The translations under genes were made by a program, and so were the position numbers. From Rhododendron vialii (taxonomy: Eukaryota > Streptophyta > Magnoliopsida > Ericales > Ericaceae), in NCBI RefSeq assembly GCF_030253575.1, contig NC_080568.1, positions 1,195,501-1,259,500 on the forward strand: a stretch of DNA of 64,000 nucleotides. Direction: 5' to 3'. Positions 10,481 to 23,059 of the stretch are shown here, piece after piece; position 1 is the stretch's first letter, and each line of letters opens with the position of its first letter. The notes under the pieces are model-generated. The model was not told where the DNA came from, did no database searches, and worked only from the letters and a program-made list of their open reading frames with translations.

Positions 10481-13400
10481 ATGTCTCACCGGCGTCGAGA
10501 CGACAGCGACGAGGAGCTCGAGCGAGAGGAAGACGAGGAGGAGGCTCTGGACGAGGAGGACGGAAAGTGTGGCCGCAAGCGTCGGAGATCTGAGTTCATA
10601 GACGACGTGGCGGAGGAGGATGAAGACGAGGATGAGGAGGAGGAGGACGGTGAGTTTTACGACGGTGGTGGTGGTCGTCGAGGAGGCGACCGCCCCAAGA
10701 GGCGGGCAGGGTCTCTATACATCGACGAGTATGCGAAGGTGGATAGCGACGGGGAAGAAGACGATGATGATGGCGGCGAAGAGGGTTAGGGTTTCTTTGC
10801 TTCTCCTTCCTTCACATGTTAGTTAATGTCATCCGTATGCGTATACGACATTTGCGTATGAAATTTGGGTTCCCCGTGTGTTTTTGCGGTTTAGACGTGC
10901 ATGGATTTGTTGTTTTCAATGTTGTTTGGCTGAAATAGGTTTCGAAAACTTCGGAATTTGGGATGCTTATAGGAATTGCGTGCGGGAAAACTAAGTTGAT
11001 TTATGTGATATTGGTTTGGATTTGTAGGCTGGCCCCTTGATGCCTTTTTGCTTTGATTTGATGGCATAGTTTGGTAGCAAAATGTCCCTTTGCAAGTCAG
11101 TTCTTGGAGGTATGGGGGAGCTACTATTTCAGTGGTAATTTGACAGTAGCCACTTGGTGCAAATATTGCCAAATGTTGTCTTCAATCCTCCCTTGCCCAT
11201 TCGCCAATGATTGGGGACTAGATAGTTTCTGTTATTGCCATTGTTGCTGGGAATGTATTTAAATTCTGAAAAAATGGACCAACTTTTTGGATTTTAGTTC
11301 AGTTGTTTGTTAGATTCTATTGGTTTGTCGATTGTGCGAGCCTTTGTGTTTTCGGAGCCTGAAATATTTTGTCAAAATCAATGAATTAGGGGTGGGTTAG
11401 GCCAACACTACAATTTTAGTTTGACTGAAATCTCTGTCCTAATTAATTTCTACATGACTCTGTGATGTTTGGGAGCAGTGGTTTCTTAATTCGACAGGTC
11501 TAAGTTGTCTAAAGCATCTTGGATTGATTTGGACGATTGACACCTTGCCTTCATACCCGAGTTGTAACGATTATGTATCTGTACTTAAGGTTCAGGATCC
11601 ATAGAGTGATGTTTACTGGTTTGGCTGTATTTTTTTCCTAGCGAACTTGAAATATTGAAGTATGAGGAAGAAACCACAGAAATTTTGGAAATAAAATTAG
11701 GACAGTGATGCAGATGAATTTTTACTTATATTCTGTCATTTTACTAGTTTCGTTAGAAATTAACTGATATCATAAAATGTGTAAGACCTTCTGGCAATGG
11801 ACACAAGGAGTAGCAAGTGTAACTGAGTGAAATATGTAGCAAGTGTAATGGAGGCCTTCTCTTTTTACATACTGTTTTTTTTTTGTTCTTCCTCCTCTGC
11901 TTCCTTTTTGATTTTCGTGGTGATGGTTTGTGAGGAGAATATTAACTTATAGCATTCATTTCGCTCTTAAGATATTGGTGTCTACTGGTCCAACGTAATT
12001 TGTATTCTTCATCTTTGAGCATGAAATATTATGGTAGTGGCAGTCATCAATTCTGCATGTGTTGTTGTTTTCTTGACGGAAATTGGACATTCCTATTCTT
12101 TTTGAGCTTGGTGATTGTCCTGAATTATTGTGTTAATGTTCTTCTGAATCCAATGAAAAATTCGACATCCTTTGGCTTGCGTATTTTGTTTCAAGTGGAT
12201 GTTTCACTATGCTCATAGTCGTGCAGGTTTCCTTTTTTCCAAATCATTTTTTTATTTAGCTGGTTTAAACCTGGCTTACATTTTTATTGCTGATTGTTTG
12301 GGCTCCTGAACATACAGACTTCATAGTAGATCATGTGACTGATCTACAAGATGAAGATGACGTTAGAAGGATGCACTGCCGCTCATTGTCGCCAAGGGAG
12401 GATGACCAAGAAGATGTTGAAGCTCTTGAGAGAAGTATTCAGGCAAGATACGCCAGATTGAGTCACACAGAATATGATGAGGAGAGACAGGAGACAACAG
12501 ATGTAGAGCAACAAGCTCTTTTGCCATCTGTTAGGGATCCGAAGTTTTGGATGGTGAAATGTAAGGTATGGTTGCTAATGCTTTGCTGTTCATTACCTAT
12601 AATGACACTGATAATCATTATAACAATCTCTTCAAATTCTGTTTGCCTGCACTAGACTGGTCATGAGCGGGAGGCAGCTGTTTGCCTGATGCAGAAGTAT
12701 CTTGATGAAGGATCTGAGTTGCAAATTAGGTCAGCCATAGCTCTTGACCATCTCAAGGACTACATATATGTTGAGGCAGACAAAGAAGCCCATGTGAAGG
12801 AGGTACACAACTACTGATGTGTTGTTTGTTTGTGTTGCTTGATGAGCTCCGCATAAATGCTTTATCATATATTGGGACGTTGTATAATGTGACCAGAACT
12901 GATCTTATTAGCATCTTTATTCAGGCTTGCAAGGGTATGCGCTTAATTCATGGGAATACTAAAATAATACTCGTTCCAATCAAAGAAATGACTGATGTTG
13001 TCTCAGTGAAAAGCAAAGCAATTGATCTTTCCAGGGATACTTGGGTCAGAGTGAAGAAAGGAGATTATAAAGGGGATCTCGCTAAAGTAAGGACTGTTTG
13101 ATCCTCTTAGTCTAAAATATGCCATTGTTCCCTAAAGTATTCAATTTGCGTCATTTTGATCATCAATGTACCAATTTTTAATTTTGATATCTTTATTATG
13201 TAATTTGTTTCGTATTTTTGCACGGAGCTTCTAATATATCCACCACATGTGGAGATGAAAACGAACCATCTTTGGGTTTAAGTAGGGACCAGAGGGACTA
13301 AGGGTTTGCTGTATAGCTTGACCGAATCAAGCATCAGAGTGCATATGGATATGGCTTGACGTTGTTAGTATCTATCGTGAGCACGAGTGAGTGAGTTTTT

Positions 13401-16400
13401 CCTCCATTTGAGCTAATATTGGCAATTCAGTAAGCTTCAATATGTAAGTCTAATAAGGATACAGTTCCTTATTAGAAGCGGGGTTGGTCTGAGGTTCAAA
13501 ATGTTCAAGGCGCTATTAACTTTCGTGGGACCATCCATACGGAGGTTTGGTAGACAGTGAGATTGGTCCCCGAAGGTTAGCCGAGATGCGAGTAGGGCAA
13601 ACTCGGACACCTCGAGTTATCAAAATAAAAAAATTCCTCATTGGAGATATAGTTCTTTGTTGTGTTCAATAATGGTGTTTTCTGTTCATGATCAAATTGG
13701 ATCCATTATTCATAGCAAAAGTGAATCACTTGTGATTAAAGAGAACTGGGGTTCCCTCCTAATTGCCTTCTCCACTTTCTTTCCATAGACATCCTTTGGT
13801 TGAGTCATAAATAACTCAATGTGCCATTTGTCCTTCACGGTATCCACTATCCAATGATTTAAAAGGTGGATTAGAGATTGGACCACATACAAATCACATG
13901 CTTAAGACAACAAAATGATAAAATTGGTGCATTGAGGACCAAAATGAGACAAACTGAATACTTTAAGGACCATGGGAATCTTATACTCTTCTTATCTCTT
14001 TCCTGTTTTCATTCTTGCGGTAGTTGTTCCATTTTTAATTCGAACACTTCGGAATTTGGTTGCACATTTTTTGCCCCTGCATTTTAACTAAGCTTAAGAT
14101 TCTTTGTTTATAGGTTGTGGACGTGGATAATGTGCAGCAGAGAGTTACAGTAAAACTAATCCCACGGATTGACTTACAGGCCCTTGCAAATAAATTGGTA
14201 AAGTTCCCGCTTACTAATGAGATTTTTGCTTTAAGAAGTTGAAGTTTCTGCATTTAGTAAGGGGATTTGTATTGTTTTCCTTATGTGAATTTATTTTTGG
14301 AAAATTCTAAAATCAGCTCAATGGGCTTATAATAGTAAGTCTGTGAATGTGTATTAAATGGTGTAAAGAGTGCAAAGAAATATGTATTTTCCTTTTCTTC
14401 TAGAGTGCTTATCGTCAGTCCAGTGGGTTGACATTAGCAAGACCGTTTATTTTTTACACGGAAAAAGAATTGAGCCAAGGATTCTCATAGACTGAGAAAA
14501 TCGAAGGATTCCCAACATTGAGCTTTGAATTTGGTATCAGTAGATTGTGGGTTCTTACAAGTCTGATTCTTTCTCTTTCAGGAAGAAAGGGAAGTCCCAA
14601 AAAAGAAGGGATTTGTTCCACCTGCACGTTTTATGAATGTTGATGAAGCTAGGTAGACATTCTTTTATCATCTCTAATTGGATCTGTGATGGAATTCCAT
14701 GTGTTTCTGCTGTAAGTTTTAGTGTGCATTGCTTTTTGTTGTATCTTCAGAGAAATGCGTATACGTGTGGAGCGTAGATATGACCCAATGACCGGCGATT
14801 ACTTTGAGAATATAGGTGGCATGATGTTCAAGGATGGTTTCCTTTATAAAAATGTCTCCATCAAATCAATCAGCACTCAGAACATACAACCAACTTTTGA
14901 TGAATTCGAGAAATTTCGGCAACCCGTCGAGCATGGAGTTGGAGATATGGCTAGTTTGTCAACAGTGTTTGCAAACAGGAAGAAATGCCATTTTATGAAG
15001 GGTGATCAAGTTATTATTGTGAAGGGAGATCTCAAAAATTTGAAGGGATGGGTTGAGAAAGTTGATGAAGACAATGTCCACATCAGATCAAATGCGGAGG
15101 GCCTCCCCGTAAGACATCACGGAAAACTCTCTGTATTTGTTCTTTAGTCTGAATTATTTTTTCTCTGGTGCTCCTTGTCATTGTAAGTTTGCAACAATTT
15201 CCTACTTTCTTTCTCTCTTTTTTTGCAGAAAACTCTTGCTGTGAATGAAAAGGAGCTTTGCAAGTACTTTGAACCTGGGAATCATGTGAAGGTTGTCTGT
15301 GGTGCTTCAGAAGGCGCAACTGGTATGGTCATAAAGGTCGAGGGGCATGTAGTTATCATAGTGTCCGATACAAATAAAGAAGATGTAAGCTTTTCTGTTG
15401 AACTTTCGAATATCTGTTATTTCTTAATGAACAAGTGATGCAACTGTTTGTTGTATTCAGATACGTGTCCTTGCGGATAATGTTGCAGAGAGCTCTGAGG
15501 TGACTTCTGGTGTTACCAGAACCGGGGGATATGAGCTTCACGATCTTGTGGTTGGTAGATCATGTGGGAACGGCAAAAGAAATGTACACTGATCTACGGA
15601 TTGTTCCTTATGTATTCTCCCGAGCTCTTGTTGCTGTTATAATGAGTCTTGGTCTTGCATCTTTCCTCTAGGGTGGTACACTGGCTTCAAGATTTTCTCA
15701 TCTCAGAACTCCAACTCATGTTCTGCAATCCCTAGGGAAATTTCCTAGAGGCGCTCCAATGGACTGTATGTTGGTGATATCATGCTGATTGCTGTTTTGG
15801 ATATTTTTGTTCTTTCTTTCTCTGTCTGAACACTCCTTTTCCTGCGTCTCCGTTCCTTCCATTTTTCCTTTTCACATTCTTGCCTGACACTTTCTGTTAT
15901 TCATTATGATGTCATTCAAGAAGTAGAACTCTGTTTCCAATGCTACTTATGTCTTACAGCTGGAGCAAGGCATAGAGGTGGTAGAGGACATGATCCATTG
16001 GTCGGTACCACAGTAAAAGTTTGTCAGGGGCCTTTCAAGGGATATCGTGGACGCGTCGTTGATTTTAAAGGCTCATCTGTGAGGATCGAGTTGGAGTCGA
16101 AAGTAGTAGCAGGCATGTTTACCTATTTAGGAACTTGTCTTCCCTCTCTTTTTTTTTGTTTTCTGTTTTGAGCATCATATAAAACTTCTACTTTTTTTTT
16201 GGTAATTTTCTTTGAACAGTTGATCGTCATCATATTTCTGATAACACGGTTGTTTCGACTCCTTATCGGTAATTGTTCCTTTTCCTTGGTTTCCTCCAAG
16301 TAGCATAGATTTTTAGACTTGCTAACTAGTTCTTTTCCCCCAGTAGTGGTACGGGTAGTGAGACCCCCATGCATCCTTCACGCACACCATTGCATCCATA

Positions 16401-19109
16401 TATGGCTCAGATGAGAGATCCTGGAGGTTTGTTTTTCAAGCTTATTGTGGACTTATGTTGCTCAGACTTATGTATGTACTTACCAATCAATTTGTCTTTG
16501 CTATTACCACAGCAACTCCTATTCATGATGGAATGAGGACACCTATGCGTGACAGAGCATGGAATCCGTACACACCAATGAGTCCACCTAGGTCAGTTGC
16601 TGAATTGCATTAATTGGTTTGTTGTTTAGAGAAAATAATTAGGGCCTAGAAAGTGAAGAGAATTTTTGGTTTGCAAATATGTTTCCTGGCTGCATGTTAA
16701 TTTACATAGTGAAGAATATTTGGTTTGCAAAATATGAATTAACATGCAGCCAGTAATCAAACCAAATTGATTATGGATGTAGATTAGTTCTCGTGTAGCA
16801 TGTTATTTAGGGGTTGCTGGGTTGCATTGGATTTTTGATTTCTGGTTGCGCCATTTGGTCATAACAGATCTAAAAGATTTGTGTTTTTCTTGAATGCAAA
16901 ATTAGGGATAACTGGGAAAATGCAAGCCCTGGTTCTTGGGGAACAAGTCCACAGTATCAGGTCAGAATGATTGTCACTTTGGTTACCACTATCCAAGTAA
17001 GTTTTTTAGTACGTGGTGACAGCTTCTTGTTATCTTTTTCTCAGCCTGGAAGTCCTTCAAGGAGATATGAGGCGCCTACTCCTGGTTCAGGTTGGGCCAA
17101 CACTCCCAGCGACATTTATGGTGAGGCTGGAATGCCAAGGGGTAATAGTCACACCTACGGAAATTATACATTGAGTTTTCCTTTTTCCAGTTACTTTACT
17201 TACGCCGCCCCCTTTCGCTACACAATACTAAGTTCTTCATTCCTTCTTTTCTGTACGCGCAGCAAATGCCCTGAGCCCATACCTGCCATCCACTCCTGGT
17301 GGACATCCGATGACACCAAGTTCAGCTTCATATCTTCCTGACACTCCTGGTTGGCAACCAATGACACCTGGAAGAAGTGGGTTGGATGTAATGTCTCCTG
17401 CAGCAGGTCTGTTTGCTCTTTTTAGTCATCAAAATTTATTCGGTGGATGTAACACTTCATCTATTTGATGAAATATGGAGTTTACTTCAGGGCTGTGCAA
17501 GGTTAGGCTTCAGTAGCTAAAACCTTTTTATACGCATATACTTTTGAATTTTGATGTTACTACTACAAGCCTCTGCTTGTAAAAACTAATTATGCATTTT
17601 CATTGCCGCATGGAAGTACAATCTTTTCACTTTGTTGATGTGCTGGGAAGCACAAAATTCTACACTATTGTTTCTAAGCTTATTTTATTTCTCTTTATCT
17701 TGAATGTTGCATATCTGCTTTTGAGTTTCTGCAAGTAGGACGTTTGATGTCCACTTCTTCACAGGTGGGGATGATGAAGAACTTTGGGCACTTCCAGACA
17801 TATTGGTTAATGTACGCAGGTCTGGTGAAGACACTGTCATTGGAGTTGTTCGAGATGTGCTTTCGGTATGTATTTTTGTTAGGCAGGAATGAGAGTATTA
17901 TTGCATTTATATACTTTAGCACAGAAATCGATTTGTTGCCTTAGTAAATGCTTTAGCACAGAAATCGATTTGTTGCCTTAGTGTAAAGGAAAGATGTTGG
18001 CTCCAATCAGAAGTTTTGGGAATTAGAAACATCAGGTTGCCTTGGGTGGGCAATTCAGAAGGACATCAGTAACAGGGAAGCAGATTAAAGAGGAAATTCT
18101 GAGAAAATCAGTGCTTGAAAGAGTTATTTGTGTGAGTACATTTTACCTAATAATGGAACTTACCAAGGGCATGACCATCCCACCCTGTATTTCCTCCTCT
18201 ATTCGAATGGGTCTGGTTTCACACTCCAAATATGGAGTATGGAAAAACAAATGGATGATCCTCCAAATTCACCTTTTGAAAATGAAAATAAGGAAAGTGT
18301 TAGATGTCGACGGAAAGTGGATAATGGTTGAGAAAAAAGTGAGGAAGTATTTGAAACATAGATGAGATATGAAGATACATGTTTGTGATTGGAGTTTGTA
18401 TCAACAGTGGTATCCTCTATATCCACTTTTGGATTATACATATCATGTTAATTTCATTCTCTCATCGGAGAAATAGAGGATATTGGGTTGGAGAAACTCA
18501 GAAATTGCAGGGTTGGAGAAACTCAGAAATTGCAGATTTTGGCTCGCAAATTTTCTAGGTAAAGAGTCTTATGGTCATACTATTTGGAATTCTATGACGT
18601 TTTCTCATTTTATTTAACTGTACACAACTGCCGAAAAAGGAAAAAAAAATGAAGAAAAGAAATCTTTGAAAGCCATTAGAGTGACCTCTTGTTCTTGGAA
18701 TGCAAGAAGCTTCGTAGTTTTGTTTGTGAAGTAGTTCTCCAGAAACGCACTTGGATTGCATATGTTTCTATGCAGAGTATTTCGGAGCTGATGCGTCTTG
18801 TGTATTTGGCTCTGAAACATTGTTGGAGGTAGACTTGTGACACGTTTTTTTTCCTTTTGTCAGGATGGTTTATGCAGGATAAACCTTGGATCAAGTGGCA
18901 ACGGCGATACAGTGATTGCTCATTCCAGTCAAATAGATTTAGTGGTACCAAGGAAATCAGACAAAGTGAAGATAATGAGCGGTGCACTTCGGGGTTCTAC
19001 CGGTAAGCTGATAGGTGTTGATGGTAGTGATGGAATTGTCAAGCAAGATGCAACTTTTGAGGTTATGATATTAGAAATAAACATTCTGGCCAAAGTAGCT
19101 CAATCTTGA
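10481..19109 (+). CDS. SPT5: Transcription elongation factor SPT5, internally shortened
   Basis: SPT5 pairs with SPT4 (DSIF) on RNA polymerase II in the nucleus. Nineteen exons: 10481-10784, 12318-12565, 12656-12802, 12925-13086, 14114-14197, 14582-14652, 14751-15108, 15229-15384, 15461-15583, 15672-15765, 15960-16112, 16220-16268, 16344-16426, 16513-16591, 16906-16960, 17045-17141, 17263-17406, 17765-17865, 18864-19109; together 918 codons, in frame to TGA. Order: acidic N-terminus (1-101), NGN domain (about 176-265, FWMVKCKTGHERE), KOW motifs (DTWVRVKKGDYKGDLAK, FMKGDQVIIVKGDLKNLKGW, FEPGNHVKVVCGA), a later KOW (VKVCQGPFKGYRGRVVDF), a Pro/Thr/Ser-rich C-terminal repeat region (TPSSASYLPDTPG), and a final KOW (VKIMSGALRGSTGKLIGV). 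Exon 9 passes from ELHDLV straight to VGRSCGNGKRN, so a linker/KOW block of roughly 100 residues normal in plant SPT5 is absent. Intron 11 appears to be GC-AG. Confidence 0.9.
13478..13633 (+). mobile_element. Au-type SINE in SPT5 intron 4
   Basis: Carries the plant Au-SINE phrases 'gcgctattaactttcgtggg', 'ccatccatacggag' and 'ggtccccgaaggttagccga', and ends in an A-rich tail. Flanks TTCCTTATTAGA (13465-13476) and TTCCTCATTGGA (13634-13645) look like a worn 12-bp target duplication. The 5' part with the Pol III A box seems partly deleted. Family naming is from memory. Confidence 0.65.
15461..15583 (+). other. SPT5 exon 9: site of lost KOW block
   Basis: This 123-nt exon encodes the conserved TSGVTRTGGYELHDLV and then, with no splice site between, a segment matching the end of the normally distant VVGGS.ANGDRN region. 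Family members carry a further ~100 residues with a KOW motif between these two blocks. The fused exon keeps the frame. The repeated GTGGTT-type codons at the join would suit a microhomology deletion (inference). Confidence 0.7.
16113..16219 (+). other. Likely GC-AG intron of SPT5
   Basis: Exon 11 must end ...GTAGTAGCAG to join VDRHHISDN in frame. The next bases are GCATGT, a GC donor, and the acceptor is GAACAG. GC-AG introns are a known minor class of U2 intron. Confidence 0.65.
16686..16755. repeat. Small inverted repeat in SPT5 intron 14
   Basis: CTGGCTGCATGTTAATT and its reverse complement are separated by about 35 bp, and 'tttggtttgcaaa' is repeated nearby. It could form a short hairpin; function unknown. 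Confidence 0.6.
17914..17982. repeat. 37-bp tandem duplication in SPT5 intron 18
   Basis: 'ctttagcacagaaatcgatt' and the following 12 bases occur at 17914 and again at 17951. A second short tandem duplication ('ggttggagaaactcagaaat' plus 6 bases) sits at 18485-18510/18511-18536 in the same intron. Confidence 0.9.
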
Positions 19110-20360
19110 TAGACTACATAGATTAGGGGTTTTTCCTCTTTTGCAAATCCCAAGTGCTCCTCACAATTTCTGCTGTACATGGTTTTTCTTTAACCATAGA
19201 TGGGGCAGGGAAAGAAAGAGAGTTTTCTTGGCTTTATATTTTTTTCTCCTATTTTGGGTGACTTCTCTATTTCTCCTAATAATGAGAATAATCCCTTTTC
19301 GCTTTTGTCCATGTTTTTCTCGTGGCTCTTCTTTTATTCATCTTGTATCAAACCGAAGGGATTTCGTTACAAGAGACTTGTAAAGGGACTGTAGTGGCAA
19401 CTCTAGAAATGTCTAAGTGTGGGGTCAATCATCGGGTTGAAGCGAATTGAGCGATTCCCAAGTTCAACTCATTAGGTTTAAGAACAAGCTCGAGCCATAA
19501 CGTTAAGCTCCATTAGTAAATTAGCCGAGCTCAAGCAACTCGAAGCTCGACTAGGTTTGGCTCAATAATTACTCGATAAATGATTGATATGCTCAATAAA
19601 AGCTCGGTAAAAATATGATAAGGGCTCGATAATAATTTGACAAGGGCTAGAGTACTTAATGTTTGATGTACAATCTTAATAAAAGAACATAAAATTTTCA
19701 ATTTCATTAGAATAGAGCATTTTCTTAAACTTTTATATGTATTTATACATCTAAATTACTTGTCTATGTCGTTAGTGCTCGTAAATTGTGAAGGCTGTAT
19801 TTTCCGCGTTGTGTTTAACTGCGTTTTTAGCAAGATTGTGAGCGATGAATTTTAAGAGCGAGAAATAATCTAATGTAGTGTCAGTCACAAGTTTTTTTTG
19901 GAATCATTTACTATTAATTGAGAAGAATTTTTTGTACAATAATAAAGTAAAGACAATTCCCATGGGGTCGCGCGACCCCACACCCTCAAGGGTGGAGTCC
20001 CCTCTGAAAGGTAGCACAAAGACTTGTAAAAGGAGCGCACCTCTAAAGCTCGAGGTGCGGCTGCTCTAACCTTTGAAAATTTACGAATTTTTGGGCCCCT
20101 CGTACTTTGAAAAAGGCTTCATCTTTAATCTTCACTTTAAGCCCTCGAAAAATCTGGGCCGACCTTGGTAAAAAGGGAGGGAAGATTTCCAACTTCAACT
20201 GCATTGCCATTTGGTCCATGGTTCTTAGGTGGAAAGATGAAGCCATGAAGGTATCACGTTAAAACATGGGGGAAATTCAATTCGGGGCTGTTCTGCGGAC
20301 AATCAATTAAACACCTAAAAAAACACCACAAATCTCAATCTCATAGTTCCCGATCAAATT
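19110..20360. other. SPT5 3' flank and worn repeats; no gene seen
   Basis: The 3' UTR is expected to begin at 19110. A diverged GAGCCGAGC-type repeat lies at about 19430-19640. The perfect palindrome GGGGTCGCGCGACCCC sits near 19965-19980. No coding region can be supported. Confidence 0.5.
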
Positions 20361-21100
20361 CTTGCTTCTGAGTTAGAAGTGCAAATCGGGTCTTCTTACA
20401 AGGACTTGTAAATGGACTTAACGAAAAGGTGGCTATCGATCCGAAAATGCAACTGATTGTGGGTGATTCAAAATAGTTCCCGAGTGGCTATATAAGCAAT
20501 GCCATGCAAAAAAAGGTTTTTGTAACTGCGGATGAGGCTAGTTTGATTGCGCGTGGTGAAGGCATTTGGAAGAATTTTTCCTGCTGTATGGGTTGTCCTT
20601 GTTTAGGGGTAGAGGGACGTCCTTGGAGAATCCATAGGTAATGCTATCGTCAACCATCAGTAAATTCTTTTTGCAGATTACGAAATGGTATCGCAAATTT
20701 TCATTTGATTTTGTCTAATTGTCATGCATTGCAGTCTACAAGGGCAAACGTCTGCTGCAATTTCTACGATTTCCCAGCCTAATAATACTGTATGAATGAA
20801 TAATTGAATCGGATGATCTAAAGAGGGCACAGAAGATAAAGTTATTTTCTTTTGTTGCATTTGATGCTCCACGATGTAAACTGATTATTTATTTTATTTT
20901 TATTTTATTTTTAATTCCAGCCTGTGTAGCTTGTTCACTTCTGATACTTGCGGAATTTGATGGAATTTTTTTTATTTTCCTTTCGGAAGCTGTACTTTTA
21001 ATATACGGCCTTCTATAATTGGAGACGCTTTGAGTGGTATAGATTCAAGATTTCCGCTGAGTGGTATGGATTCAAGATTTCCGCTAAATAGGACTTGAAA
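20361..21100 (+). repeat. Dispersed ~0.75-kb repeat (family R2), copy 1
   Basis: Begins 'cttctgagttagaagtgcaa' and runs through 'gtggctatcgatccgaaaat', 'cagattacgaaatggtatcg', 'ttttgttgcatttgatgct' to 'tgtacttttaatatacggcc'. Copies lie at 32575-33290 and 35650-36530 (+), and a tail copy at 37141-37330 (-). All frames carry stops. It resembles a scattered non-coding relic of a spliced transcript, identity unknown. Confidence 0.7.
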
Positions 21101-21235
21101 TTAGGCAGTTAGAGCATGAATATGTGGATATTTACGTGCATAATTTTGTGTACACGCAATTGGGTTTTGGTGCGTTTATGGATTCAAGATTTCTGATAAT
21201 GTTTTCAAAATGCTAATTCTGAGTTTCTAACCTTA

Positions 21236-21345
21236 ACCCAACCTTAGGTTATTTTGTTTCAGTGGTAAAAAGACTAAGAACAAACAAAAGCAAATGACTA
21301 GAATCGGAGTCACTATGAATAAAGGAGGAGAAAATGAGAAAAACT
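21236..21345 (+). repeat. 110-bp direct repeat, copy 1 (copy 2 at 23738-23853)
   Basis: Shares 'caaacaaaagcaaatgacta' (or close variant), 'gaatcgg.agtc' and 'aataaaggaggagaaaatga' with 23738-23853. The unit is non-coding. Confidence 0.85.
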
Positions 21346-21947
21346 GCTAAGCGGAACGGGATCTTAGTAATTATAATTTATAAGCAACCTTCTTGTGAAT
21401 CAACACGATTGACTTCGTTAAAAAAAAAAAAACAACCAAAAAGACCAGCACGTTCGAAAAAGGCATTTATATACTAAAAGTAGACTAAAACGATGTCATA
21501 TTATTACTAGTATTATCCACACTAAGGCCTCCATTGGAGAAATTTTTCGGTATTGGGTGGGTACCACGTGGCCATGCACACGTAATGCTCGAGCAGCTCA
21601 TTCAAACCGTCCAAACATGTATTTGGCGGCTCAGATTGAAACTCTTTCCCTCCTCTCACCCCAACACTCTCTCCCCTTTTTTTTTTCCTCCAAATCCACT
21701 TTGTCTAAAACCGAAATGGACGGCCCGGATGCGCTGCTCGGACACTACGTGGAGCCCACTCAGCACCCAAACTCCTTTTTGACCAAGTCTTTTAAATGGT
21801 TTCTCATTATTTTTACTTTTACTAAATTCGGGTCAAATTTTTATGGATTAATTGCTTGTCTCGAGAAAAAAAAATCAAAAAAATATAAAAATATATGCCA
21901 AATTCAAAATTACTAAAGACAATCTTTGTCTTTAGCATCATTTTATA

Positions 21948-22071
21948 GGGAAATGATATTGTCACTCTAAAAATTGATGCAGACACTCCAAAAACAAAAG
22001 AAAATGGCATTAGAATTACATTGATTTTGGAGTGTCTGCATCAATTTTTAGAGTGTTAATATCATTTCCCC
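21948..22071. mobile_element. 124-bp hairpin MITE with 8-bp target duplication
   Basis: The ends GGGAAATGATATT and its complement are followed by long matching arms (CACTCTAAAAATTGATGCAG then ACACTCC) around a ~30-bp loop. The 8-mer ATTTTATA flanks both sides (21940-21947 and 22072-22079), which suits a hAT-type MITE. Confidence 0.9.
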
Positions 22072-22784
22072 ATTTTATATGAATATATATATTTTAAACT
22101 TTCGTTTAAGTTAGTGTAAACAGGAACATCACGATGCTTAACAGAAACTGAGTTCTCGTTGCTACAGCAGCTCGCCACACCACCAGGCGTCACTGTTCAC
22201 TCGGCAGCCCTCTCTTTCAGCGCCTTCACGGCCACTAGATCCACTTCGGCGGAGGCGGCGTGGAATGAATGCGAGGGTTGGGGAAACCACCGTTTTTTTA
22301 CCCAATTCCAGCTGCTATAGAGGCATTATCTCTTCGCACAGGCTTCTCCGGCGTCGTTGAGAGAAGGTGAAGTGTGTGATTTTGGTTCGCAAAGGGTCTA
22401 ATTAATTTTGGTTTTTTCGTTTGGTGAAGCGATTCGATCTGTTTTGGCCGGTGAACTGTTTTGAATCTTTAATCTGATTTTTGGTCGGTGAAGTGTTTTG
22501 GCAAAAGAAGCTCTTCAGTATTGTCATTCACCTAGATCAGTTGTAATCCATATGATGTATTTTTCTTCCTATGTTTACTATTTTTACTTTGGTTCTATTT
22601 TTTTCATTTATTCTGGTCTTGATTTCCCTTACCAGTGATGAAGGGAGCTAACTTCTTCTTCTTCTTTTTCCCTGGTACAACAGAAATAGTTAAAACATTA
22701 AGGAGATAAAGTATTACAGACCTGAATCATAAAGATAAAATAGCTTACTAAGGACACCATCCTCCAGAAGTACAAGACACTTAC
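22072..22784. other. Unassigned DNA; no gene seen
   Basis: GC-richer patch at about 22140-22340 (5'-UTR-like) followed by AT-rich DNA. No ORF with recognisable content. Confidence 0.4.
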
Positions 22785-23050
22785 ACTTGGAGATGACCTA
22801 TCCCCAGGGAATCGTTACGGCTGAAAGGCATAGTGGCTGCCAGAATCTCGTACGTTATCGCCAGATCTTCTTCTTGTTCAGCTCACCTTACTTGGAGATG
22901 ACCTATCCCCAGTGAATCGTTACGGAAGAAAGGCATAGTAGCTGCCAGAATCTCGTACATTATCGCCAGATCTTCTTCTTGTTCAGCTCCAATGTGAGCA
23001 AGGTTGTCAGCACATTGGTTGGCCATTCGGTACACATGGTTTAGAGAGAG
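22785..23050 (-). pseudogene. LINE-type RNase H C-terminal fragment, tandemly duplicated
   Basis: On the reverse strand the frame reads MYRMANQCADNLAHIGAEQ, then a block EEDLAIMYEILAATMPF. The 'R.ANxxADxLA' pattern is typical of the end of the RNase H domain in plant non-LTR retrotransposons. The last ~105 bp are tandemly repeated (22785-22889 and 22890-22994) with an intervening stop. No upstream reverse transcriptase is seen. Confidence 0.55.
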
Positions 23051-23059
23051 AAAGAAGTC

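Noticed and set aside
19965-19980. GGGGTCGCGCGACCCC palindrome as an operator-like site
   Set aside because: An isolated palindrome in an intergenic plant region with no supporting context.
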